Origin: Clostridiales bacterium
GTDB taxonomy: Bacteria > Bacillota_A > Clostridia > Oscillospirales > Oscillospiraceae
Length of the DNA stretch: 9,403 nt
Direction of reading: 5' to 3'
Assembly (NCBI GenBank): GCA_022777455.1
Contig: JALFGI010000071.1
Span: forward strand, 1-9,403
Shown: piece by piece, positions 1 to 5,365 of the stretch
How positions within the stretch are numbered: the first letter of the stretch is position 1
Layout of the letters: each line of letters starts with the position of its first letter
Program-made: the position numbers and the translations under genes
Notes under the pieces: generated by a model
Told to the model about the DNA's origin: nothing
Database searches by the model: none
Seen by the model: the letters and a program-made list of their open reading frames with translations, nothing else

Positions 1-66
1 AGGCACCAGACTCTCGGTGTCCACGATTTCGTATATTCCTCGTTCCATTTTTCCACGTTCCAGCAT
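1..66 (-). CDS. Partial gene, N-terminus only; possible IS1182-like transposase
   Basis: Only the first 22 codons lie in the window; the gene continues past the left edge. The reading frame from the ATG at 66-64 ends its visible part in YEIVDTESLVP. This resembles the start of IS1182/IS5-type transposases, where a phrase of the form 'LVPxDHLLRKI' is common, but the diagnostic part falls outside the window. The ATG is preceded at 77-72 by GGTGAT, which matches the extended anti-Shine-Dalgarno pairing, with a 5-nt spacer. An internal ATG at codon 7 is an alternative start. A promoter-like extended -10 lies just upstream. The transposase idea is a guess from very few residues; that a minus-strand gene starts here is better supported. 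Confidence 0.35.
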   Translation of the reverse strand, partial: MLERGKMERGIYEIVDTESLVP

Positions 67-84
67 TTTTCATCACCCATGTGT

Positions 85-93
85 ATTATATCA
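85..93 (-). promoter_or_regulatory. Extended -10 promoter for the left-edge gene
   Basis: On the minus strand this reads TGATATAAT: a perfect TATAAT (90-85) with the TGn extension. No good -35 hexamer is visible at 16-18 bp spacing, which the extended -10 could offset. The predicted transcription start is near 78, giving a very short leader before the ATG at 66. It sits just beyond the terminator of the upstream GH115 gene, as expected for a new transcription unit. Confidence 0.5.
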
Positions 94-102
94 TAGAAAA
101 TG

Positions 103-132
103 GAAAAAGCCCAGCATGGGCTGGACTTTTTC
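103..132 (-). terminator. Intrinsic terminator downstream of the GH115 gene
   Basis: On the minus strand, GAAAAAGTCCAGC pairs with GCTGGGCTTTTTC around the loop CCAT: 13 consecutive pairs, one of them a T·G wobble, with the distal arm ending in a run of five T. Read on the plus strand, the wobble becomes a C/A mismatch, so the structure favours minus-strand transcription. That fits its position 66 nt past the GH115 stop codon. Some bidirectional activity is possible because both arms carry A/T runs. Confidence 0.8.
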
Positions 133-134
133 GA

Positions 135-176
135 CAGTCTGAGCTCTCCCAAAGGGAGAGCCAAGGGGTGCTGCCG
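135..176 (+). repeat. Truncated copy (A) of a hairpin repeat family
   Basis: Contains the stem GCTCTCCC-AAA-GGGAGAGC (143-161) followed by CCAAGGGG and GCTGCCG, as in the full copy at 3210-3270. The second hairpin found in the full copies is missing: CAGTCTG directly abuts GAGCTC, which looks like an internal deletion. It lies between the GH115 stop codon and its terminator, so it is transcribed as part of that 3' untranslated region. Confidence 0.75.
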
Positions 177-198
177 TATCTGCCTGCTAAGCAACGAT

Positions 199-3036
199 TT
201 ACCGCTGAAACCAGGATTCCTCCGGGCCCAGGTAGGACTGGGGGAGGGGAACGTCCGCAGGATAGATGACAATTTTTTCCAGCACCACCCCCGGCTCCAG
301 GGGGGAGACGGTGAGAGCGTGGATTCCGGCCTCAAAAGAAAAAAGGGTTTCGGCGGTGTGAATCTGATCCAGCACTCCCTGGCACCAGCGGGGGTCGCTG
401 TTCTCTCCTGCCCGGAAATCCGGGGCGATGAGCTGAACCTTCTGCACCTGGGTGCCGGTTTCCACCAGCAGGTTCACGCTTTCTCCCAGGGCAACCGGGT
501 TATTGGGAGCGGAGAGCAGCTCCACCCGGTACTCTCCCGGCTGATCGATTTGGAAGGAATAGGTCAGGGAGGGCTTTTCCTCCTCCGTGGAGAATTCCGC
601 GGTGGAAGGGGAGACCTTCATGCCGCTGCCGTATTTGCCGTAGCCGTCGATCCGGTAAAACGCACCGCCGGGGACATCTTTTTTCTCTGCGTAGTGCTCC
701 GCCAGAATGGAAAGTACATTCCCGCGAGGCACAAAGGTCATGGAGGGCAAATGAGAATTGTCCCGGGCCTTGCCCGCCACCTTGACGATGACCAGCCCCT
801 TACCGTCGGAGATGAGCAGCGCCACCAGCTGCTTTTCCGGGGGGAGCTTGTCCCGGTGGCAGATCAGGCTGACCTCTGCCTGCTCCGTGACAGTGCACCT
901 GGCAGGCTCCACCGTCAGCCATTCGGGCAGCTCTCCCACGGGGCCGATGGTGAAATCAAAGGGCACCTTGCCGCTGTTGGCAATCTCCAATGTGACCCGC
1001 TCCCGGCCTTCAAAGCAGAAATCCTCCACCGGGATGGTGGTCCCGCCGCCGTAGACGTGCATGGAAAACGCCTCCCGGTCAGCCCGGGAGACCTTCATCT
1101 CTGCCTTGGGCATGGGGGTTACGTGGTGCAGTATCGGGTAGCAGCTGCCTTCCTCATTCCACCGGGTAAAGCCGATATGGGGCGCCAGCTCCATTCCGGC
1201 CCATTTTCCCTCCCGGAAGGCGGCGAATTCCTCCGCCAGCTCCAAATCCCGCCGGATGCAGTTCTCCGTCAGGGCGGCGTATCGGTTGGCGACTACCTTG
1301 CCCTGGGCGGCGTAGTGGTGGTTTTTCCCAGCGTACAGGTGCATTTTCAGAAGATTCATGGAAGCCATGGCGGAAAAATGAATCATGCTGTAATAGGCGT
1401 CCCGTTCCCGGGGGCATAGGGAGCGCATCAGCTTTTCCGAGCGGGCTTCGATATTCTCTGCCAGGGCCAGCATCCGGTCTGTTTCCCTGTAGTGGCAGGG
1501 GTGATATACTCCGGCGTGGAGGGCCTCCGGGCGGCGCAGGCTGTTCGTGGCCACATAATCCCGGAATACGCCGGCAATTTCTTCCTGTTGTTCTTCCGTG
1601 GCCTGGGGGAAGTTCTGCTTGGCCCATTGCTTCAGGTACTGGGCGGGGCTGTCCGGGTTCCCGGTGCCCCATTTGTCAAAATCGTAGGCCAGGGCCATGA
1701 AGTAAGTCAAGGGCACCTCGTGGAGCTTCAGATCCCCCACGTTCACGATCCACAATTCCCGGATGCCATAGTCCCAGGCCTGGGTCATGGCTTCCCAGGT
1801 CTGGGCCAGGGTGGTGGAGTCCACCCATTCGTAGGAGATGGGGCCGCCGTGGTAGTCGAAATGGTAGTACATACCCCAGCCGCCGGGGTGGTTCCGCATT
1901 TCCTTGGGCGGGACAGTGCGCAGGTGGCCGTGGTTGTCCTCACACAGCAGGAAGAGCACATCCTCCAGCTCCTGCCAATCCTTCAGACCCTGGGTGGTTT
2001 CGTCGCCGTAGAAATAGGCTTCCACCTCTTTGTAAAGAGCCAGCAGCTCTTTCGCCTTTCGGGGGACGTGGCGGTCAATCAGCGAACGTTGATTTTTGAT
2101 GATCTTCTTCAGCAGGGAGATGTTTTCCTCCAGCGTGGCGTCGTCGCCCAGCATGGAGCTGTCCCGCTCTCCCCGCATGCCGATGGTAATGATGTTTTCA
2201 TATTTCCCGCTGCGCTTCAGAGCATCCTCCCAGTAGCGAAGCAGGCCTTCCTCATTGGTGTAGTAGTTCCATTCGTTGCCGTAAATGCTGTTTTCACCCC
2301 GGACCTTGTCCCATTCCTCGCTGGCCCGGAGGCAGGGCTCGTGGTGGGAGTAGCCCATCACCACGCCGTATAGGTCCGCCAGCTCCTCGTTGGCGCTGCC
2401 GGGACCATCCAGGGGGAAAGAGGAAGCCCACATGGCGGGCCAGAGATAGTTGCCCTTCATGCGCAGCAGAAGCTCAAAAATCCGGTCATAGCAGTCTGCG
2501 TTCACGTCGCCGTAGCGGCCGGTGGCCCAGGCGCCGAAGCAGGGCCATTCGTCGTTGATGAAAAAGCCCCGGTATTTCACGCTGGGCTCTTTGGAAACGG
2601 TTTCGATATCCTTGCCGATGGTTACGGTTTCCCGCTGCACCGGGGCCACATCCCCGAAAAAGCACAGCGGGCTGACACCAATGTACTCCGACAGGGCGAA
2701 CAGACCGTAGATGGTCCCCCGCTTGTCGCTGCCGCAGATTACCAGGGCGGGAACAGCGTCAATCTGGGTCAGGGCGATCTGGTAGACCTCCCGCTTGCCG
2801 GAAAGGCGGCCTTGATCCAGCACGCCCTGGTTTGTAAGATCGTCTGCCAGGGGGCTTTTTCCCAAGGTGACGCAGACAATGGCCTGGCCCTCGGCCCACT
2901 GATTCGTCACCTCCGGGCAGACGCCGGTGACGGCTTCAATATCCTTTGCCACCTTTCCCGCGATTCGCCGAACGCCCTCATAGGCCTCGGGCTCCACATA
3001 GAGAAAGGTTTGTTTGGTTCCGAGCTGAAAATTCAT
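199..3036 (-). CDS. GH115 family alpha-glucuronidase, predicted cytoplasmic
   Basis: A 945-residue protein with the hallmarks of glycoside hydrolase family 115, whose characterised members release glucuronic acid or 4-O-methylglucuronic acid from xylan. Seen in order: an N-terminal alpha/beta domain ending in GTIYGLFALSEYIGVSP (about 107-123); the family signature KYRGFFINDEWP (154-165); GNYLWPAMW (195-203); GYSHHEP (228-234); GMRGERDSSM (286-295); EDNHGHLRTVP (366-376); an aromatic-rich GGWGMYYHFDYHGG (385-398); and VNVGDLKLHEVP (431-442). These belong to the central catalytic barrel. A helical region and a C-terminal beta-sandwich follow (about 780-930). Length is normal for the family. The start is set by AAGGAGG at 3049-3043, 6 nt from ATG. 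The N-terminus (MNFQLGTKQTF) has no signal peptide, so it should act in the cytoplasm on imported substrate. No clear promoter of its own is visible, so it may be read through from the araC-yesL unit. Confidence 0.92.
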   Translation of the reverse strand: MNFQLGTKQTFLYVEPEAYEGVRRIAGKVAKDIEAVTGVCPEVTNQWAEGQAIVCVTLGKSPLADDLTNQGVLDQGRLSGKREVYQIALTQIDAVPALVICGSDKRGTIYGLFALSEYIGVSPLCFFGDVAPVQRETVTIGKDIETVSKEPSVKYRGFFINDEWPCFGAWATGRYGDVNADCYDRIFELLLRMKGNYLWPAMWASSFPLDGPGSANEELADLYGVVMGYSHHEPCLRASEEWDKVRGENSIYGNEWNYYTNEEGLLRYWEDALKRSGKYENIITIGMRGERDSSMLGDDATLEENISLLKKIIKNQRSLIDRHVPRKAKELLALYKEVEAYFYGDETTQGLKDWQELEDVLFLLCEDNHGHLRTVPPKEMRNHPGGWGMYYHFDYHGGPISYEWVDSTTLAQTWEAMTQAWDYGIRELWIVNVGDLKLHEVPLTYFMALAYDFDKWGTGNPDSPAQYLKQWAKQNFPQATEEQQEEIAGVFRDYVATNSLRRPEALHAGVYHPCHYRETDRMLALAENIEARSEKLMRSLCPRERDAYYSMIHFSAMASMNLLKMHLYAGKNHHYAAQGKVVANRYAALTENCIRRDLELAEEFAAFREGKWAGMELAPHIGFTRWNEEGSCYPILHHVTPMPKAEMKVSRADREAFSMHVYGGGTTIPVEDFCFEGRERVTLEIANSGKVPFDFTIGPVGELPEWLTVEPARCTVTEQAEVSLICHRDKLPPEKQLVALLISDGKGLVIVKVAGKARDNSHLPSMTFVPRGNVLSILAEHYAEKKDVPGGAFYRIDGYGKYGSGMKVSPSTAEFSTEEEKPSLTYSFQIDQPGEYRVELLSAPNNPVALGESVNLLVETGTQVQKVQLIAPDFRAGENSDPRWCQGVLDQIHTAETLFSFEAGIHALTVSPLEPGVVLEKIVIYPADVPLPQSYLGPEESWFQR

Positions 3037-3119
3037 GGTGTGCCTCCTTGACAGTTTTGCGGTTTATTTCGGCGGCCGATTCCGCCTGGCAAGCAGAAAA
3101 TTGTTGTTTAGCGGGCAAT

Positions 3120-3183
3120 GCCCTTGGCTCCCCCTATGGGGGAGCTGGCTGCCCCATAGGGGCAGACTGAGAGGGCAGCACAG
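3120..3183 (-). repeat. Hairpin repeat copy B (left arm of inverted pair)
   Basis: A two-hairpin unit. Hairpin 1 is GCTCCCCC-TAT-GGGGGAGC (3127-3145) and hairpin 2 is CTGCCCC-ATA-GGGGCAG (3149-3165); ACTGAGAGGG follows. It is an inverted, diverged copy of 3210-3270: the outer 28 bases match at 25 positions and GACTGAGAGGG is identical. The differences inside both stems preserve pairing. Confidence 0.85.
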
Positions 3184-3209
3184 TTTGATGCACTGATGCT
3201 GCTGTCTCA

Positions 3210-3270
3210 CTGCGGCACCCTCTCAGTCAGCCTGACGGCTGCCAGCTCTCCCAAAGGGAGAGCCAAGGGC
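3210..3270 (+). repeat. Hairpin repeat copy C (right arm of inverted pair)
   Basis: Two-hairpin unit facing copy B across a 26-nt spacer (3184-3209). Hairpin 2 is CAGCC-TGAC-GGCTG (3228-3241) and hairpin 1 is GCTCTCCC-AAA-GGGAGAGC (3245-3263), followed by CCAAGGGC. Together B and C fill most of the 260-bp gap between the yesL-like gene and GH115. They could fold either as four local hairpins or as one long imperfect fold-back. There is no T-run, so it is not an ordinary intrinsic terminator. Confidence 0.85.
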
Positions 3271-3297
3271 GCTGCCGCGCCGGCATGCCAAATAATC

Positions 3298-4077
3298 TTA
3301 CAGGCTTCCGCCCCATTGTTCCTGCTGGAGTTTTTCGTAAATGGCGGTGAGGTCCATGTGCTTATCCAGCGCAGGATAGATCATCACATAGGCAATGAGC
3401 ATGGGCAGCCACACGCTGGTCAGCACCAGAATTACCAGAGTCAGGGGGAACCAGATCAGGATGATGCCGTAGTAGATCAGCTGGAGCAGGGCAGCCAGCA
3501 GGCTCTTGACTGGGTGGCAGAAGAACAGCACGAAGCAGTTGCGCAGCAGCGCCCAGCCGGGCAGCTTCACGCACACCATCATGGGCAGATAATACTGGGT
3601 GATGCCTGTCAGTACCAGCATGGCAGCAAACAGCATGAGAAATTCCCGGGTGGGGTTTTCCAGCATGGTGATGTAGTATAGCAAATAGATGTATGCGCCG
3701 ATGATCAGGCCCAGAATACCCCCGGGGAGGATGGATTCCCGGGCGTTCCGCTTCCAGGCTTTTTTGTAGGTGTCCCACCACCACCAGCCCACCTCGTCCC
3801 GCTGGCTGCGCATGACGGTGTCCGCCGCGCCGGCGATCTGGGGGGCGGCCAGCATTCCTGTGGGGATGCAGGCCAGCAGGAAAATGGGCGCGTTGTTGGC
3901 CACGGCGAACAGTACCGTCAGGAAAAAGGGGATCAGCCCCAGAAGGGCCAGCACCCCGGATTTGAAGAATTTTCCGCTGTCCCGGTCCAGCAGCTCGATC
4001 ATGCGCATCAGGCCCTTTTTGCGCTCCTGGGGGGCGGCAGTGTTTTCGGACAGCTCGTTTCTTTCGTTCTTTCTCAT
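3298..4077 (-). CDS. DUF624/YesL-like integral membrane protein
   Basis: A 259-residue polytopic membrane protein with a charged N-terminal tail (about 1-38). Hydrophobic segments lie near 41-60, 63-80, 117-138, 145-170, 178-210 and 212-236, about six helices. The stretch IPTGMLAAPQIAGAADTVMR (71-90), then a polar aromatic loop with four consecutive tryptophans (98-101) and DTYKKAWKRNARES, resembles the DUF624/YesL family pattern of a Pro-containing helix followed by a 'Y-K-x-F/W-K-x-N' loop. YesL proteins are usually nearer 210 residues; the extra length here is mainly the N-terminal tail. Its function is unknown, but relatives commonly sit beside LplABC-type sugar transporters and AraC regulators. 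The ATG overlaps the araC stop as ATGA (4-bp overlap), so translation is probably coupled. AAGGAG lies at 4093-4088, 10 nt upstream. The family call is made by eye and is moderately sure; the membrane topology is clearer. Confidence 0.65.
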   Translation of the reverse strand: MRKNERNELSENTAAPQERKKGLMRMIELLDRDSGKFFKSGVLALLGLIPFFLTVLFAVANNAPIFLLACIPTGMLAAPQIAGAADTVMRSQRDEVGWWWWDTYKKAWKRNARESILPGGILGLIIGAYIYLLYYITMLENPTREFLMLFAAMLVLTGITQYYLPMMVCVKLPGWALLRNCFVLFFCHPVKSLLAALLQLIYYGIILIWFPLTLVILVLTSVWLPMLIAYVMIYPALDKHMDLTAIYEKLQQEQWGGSL

Positions 4078-5063
4078 TTAATATGTTCTCCTTGGTTGTG
4101 TTGATCCAGGCGTACCTGGAACATGCCCCGGTACTGGGTGGGGGTGCAGCCCTTCAGTTTTTTGAAGGTGCGGTTGAAGGTGGACACGCTGGAAAAACCG
4201 GACTGCAGCGCGATCTGGGAAATGGACAGCTCCGGCTTCATCAGCAGGGCTTCGGAGGATTTGATCCGCCGGTGGCACAGGTATTCATAGAAATTGCAGC
4301 CGGAGAGCTGCTTGAAGGTTCTGGAAAAGTGGAATTTGGAGAAGCCGGCCACGGCGGCCACGCCCTCCAGGGTCAGATCCTCTGCGAAATGCCGGTCCAG
4401 ATAGGTGAACACTGCGCCGAATTTTTCCGCATAGCTGCGCTGGCTGGAAGGGGACAACTGGCTCACCACATAGTGGCCCTCCGTGGACAGCCGGTATTTT
4501 CCGTAATTCAAAAAGAAGGTCAGCAGCTTGGAATAGATGGTGATGTCCCGCAGGCTGTCATCGTGGAGGTAGTCCCAGCAGATCTGGGAGATGATATCCG
4601 ACTCCTCGGCATAGATGGAGGGACAGGTGCTCCGGTTGATCAGCAGGGGTTGGGACATGCAGGAGGCCAGATAGGACGAACCTTTGATGGCGAGAATCTG
4701 GTCGAATTCAAACAGCAGGATAAACCGACCGCCCCGGGAGGGAGCCGTCAGGGAATGGGGCTCGCCGCTGGGAATCAGGAAAATATCCCCCGGGGTCAGC
4801 TCAAAGGTCTGGCCGGAGACCGTTGCCAGATAATTGCCCTCGGTGGGGACGATGATCTCACAGGCGCTGTGCCAGTGGGGCTCGTAGCCGTTCATGTCTT
4901 TGTTGTACCAAAAACGAAGGGTGGAACCGGGCTGGTACTCCACCGATTCCAGATCGTCTGCCACAGAGCGGACGTAAACATACTTGCTCTGCCGAACCAG
5001 GTACTGGTTAATCACATCCTGGCTGGCGGCGTAGGGCGTTTGGGTAATCAGATTTTGTGGCAT
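4074..5063 (-). CDS. AraC-family transcriptional regulator with N-terminal cupin domain
   Basis: A 329-residue cytoplasmic DNA-binding regulator. The N-terminal sugar-sensing cupin spans about 45-120, with GYEPHWHSACEIIVP (59-73, including H63 and H65), a glycine-rich turn, and TPGDIFLIPSGEPHSL (90-105). The C-terminal AraC domain spans about 215-315 with two helix-turn-helix units: LTLEGVAAVAGFSKFHFSRTF (about 230-250) and ISQIALQSGFSSVSTFNRTF (about 281-300), then the family ending KKLKGCTPTQYR. The start is taken at 5063 because AGGAGGAG (5075-5068) lies immediately upstream; an in-frame ATG at 5102 has no such site and would add 13 basic residues. The gene is divergent from the transporter operon and translationally coupled to the membrane protein gene after it. 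The likely role is substrate-dependent activation of the transporter and possibly its own unit. The ligand cannot be read from sequence; a xylan-derived sugar is an inference from GH115. Confidence 0.95.
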   Translation of the reverse strand: MPQNLITQTPYAASQDVINQYLVRQSKYVYVRSVADDLESVEYQPGSTLRFWYNKDMNGYEPHWHSACEIIVPTEGNYLATVSGQTFELTPGDIFLIPSGEPHSLTAPSRGGRFILLFEFDQILAIKGSSYLASCMSQPLLINRSTCPSIYAEESDIISQICWDYLHDDSLRDITIYSKLLTFFLNYGKYRLSTEGHYVVSQLSPSSQRSYAEKFGAVFTYLDRHFAEDLTLEGVAAVAGFSKFHFSRTFKQLSGCNFYEYLCHRRIKSSEALLMKPELSISQIALQSGFSSVSTFNRTFKKLKGCTPTQYRGMFQVRLDQHNQGEHIK

Positions 5064-5102
5064 GTTTCTCCTCCTGTTGGAACGTTTCTGAGGAATGCGC
5101 AA

Positions 5103-5146
5103 ATATTGCCATGGGAAAAAGGCCGATAATTTGGCAATATAGCCAA
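5103..5146 (-). promoter_or_regulatory. Inverted repeats in the araC leader
   Basis: ATATTGCC (5103-5110) and GGCAATAT (5133-5140) form a perfect 8-bp inverted repeat. The second arm overlaps another inverted repeat, TTGGC-aatata-GCCAA (5131-5146), so the two pairings are mutually exclusive. The region lies in the predicted araC 5' untranslated leader (about 5186-5064). It could be a regulator-binding site or a leader RNA structure; the sequence alone does not decide. Confidence 0.4.
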
Positions 5147-5166
5147 TTTTGGAGATTTCTTCGCCG

Positions 5167-5186
5167 GTTCTGGTGAAAAAATTGCT
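5167..5186 (-). promoter_or_regulatory. Putative AraC operator copy at the araC start site
   Basis: On the minus strand this reads AGCAATTTTTT then CACCAGAAC. With one T removed it matches the promoter-proximal transporter repeat (AGCAATTTTTGGTAAGAAC) at 15 of 19 positions. It begins at the predicted araC transcription start, a position suited to autorepression. It is in inverted orientation relative to the pair at 5268-5308. Confidence 0.45.
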
Positions 5187-5192
5187 AAGGAA

Positions 5193-5221
5193 ACTATAGC
5201 ATAATTCAATTCTGCTTGCAA
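5193..5221 (-). promoter_or_regulatory. araC promoter
   Basis: On the minus strand: -35 TTGCAA (5221-5216), a 17-bp spacer, and -10 TATAGT (5198-5193) preceded by TGC, an extended -10. AT-rich sequence upstream of the -35 could act as an UP element. The predicted start is near 5186, leaving a leader of about 120 nt before the araC ATG. This is the best promoter match in the window and would drive araC, the yesL-like gene and perhaps GH115. Confidence 0.7.
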
Positions 5222-5257
5222 TATATTATAATTTTTTTTACCGATAAAAGAATTTTT

Positions 5258-5268
5258 TGTAAATTACA
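5258..5268. promoter_or_regulatory. Palindrome TGTAAATTACA
   Basis: A perfect 11-bp palindrome in the divergent intergenic region, just upstream of the distal AraC-type repeat (sharing one base with it) and centred about 75 bp before the predicted transporter start. It could be a site for a second, dimeric regulator. AT-rich palindromes of this length also occur by chance, so support is modest. Confidence 0.3.
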
Positions 5269-5308
5269 GCAATTTCTGAAAAGAAAGATAGCAATTTTTG
5301 GTAAGAAC
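5268..5308 (+). promoter_or_regulatory. Tandem direct-repeat operator, probable AraC activator site
   Basis: Two direct repeats, AGCAATTTCTGAAAAGAA (5268-5285) and AGCAATTTTTGGTAAGAA (5290-5307), match at 15 of 18 positions and start 22 bp apart, about two helical turns. The downstream copy ends at the nominal -35 position (5303-5308) of the transporter promoter. Tandem direct half-sites with the proximal one touching -35 are the classic layout for AraC-family activators, and an AraC gene is divergently encoded alongside. Confidence 0.65.
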
Positions 5309-5322
5309 CACGACGATCCTGC

Positions 5323-5331
5323 TGGTATAAT
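5323..5331 (+). promoter_or_regulatory. Transporter operon promoter (extended -10)
   Basis: TGGTATAAT gives a perfect -10 (5326-5331) with a TGn extension. The expected -35 position (5303-5308, AAGAAC) does not match TTGACA, which suggests dependence on an activator bound at the adjacent repeats. The predicted start is near 5338, a leader of about 28 nt before the permease ATG. Confidence 0.65.
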
Positions 5332-5365
5332 GATACAAGAATCCATCATAAATAGGAGGTTGGCA

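Noticed and set aside
100..1419. 439-codon plus-strand open frame opposite GH115
   Set aside because: Begins inside the terminator and repeat copy A and runs antisense to the conserved GH115 C-terminal region; a shadow frame.
3037..3119. Separate promoter for GH115
   Set aside because: No convincing -10/-35 pair was found on the minus strand upstream of the gene; read-through from the araC-yesL unit is the simpler reading, though a weak promoter cannot be excluded.
135..3270. CRISPR array from the short GC-rich repeats
   Set aside because: Only three copies, in both orientations, at irregular distances and each internally paired; no regular spacers and no cas genes.
4083..5129. 348-codon plus-strand open frame across the araC gene
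   Set aside because: Shadow of the AraC gene, whose cupin and helix-turn-helix motifs are unmistakable on the other strand; the shadow translation has no domain-like features.
5216..5365. Upstream extension of the first permease to an ATG at 5216
   Set aside because: The extra 50 codons would cover the operator and the TATAAT promoter, lack a ribosome binding site, and read as AT-rich nonsense; the ATG at 5366 has AGGAGG at ideal spacing.
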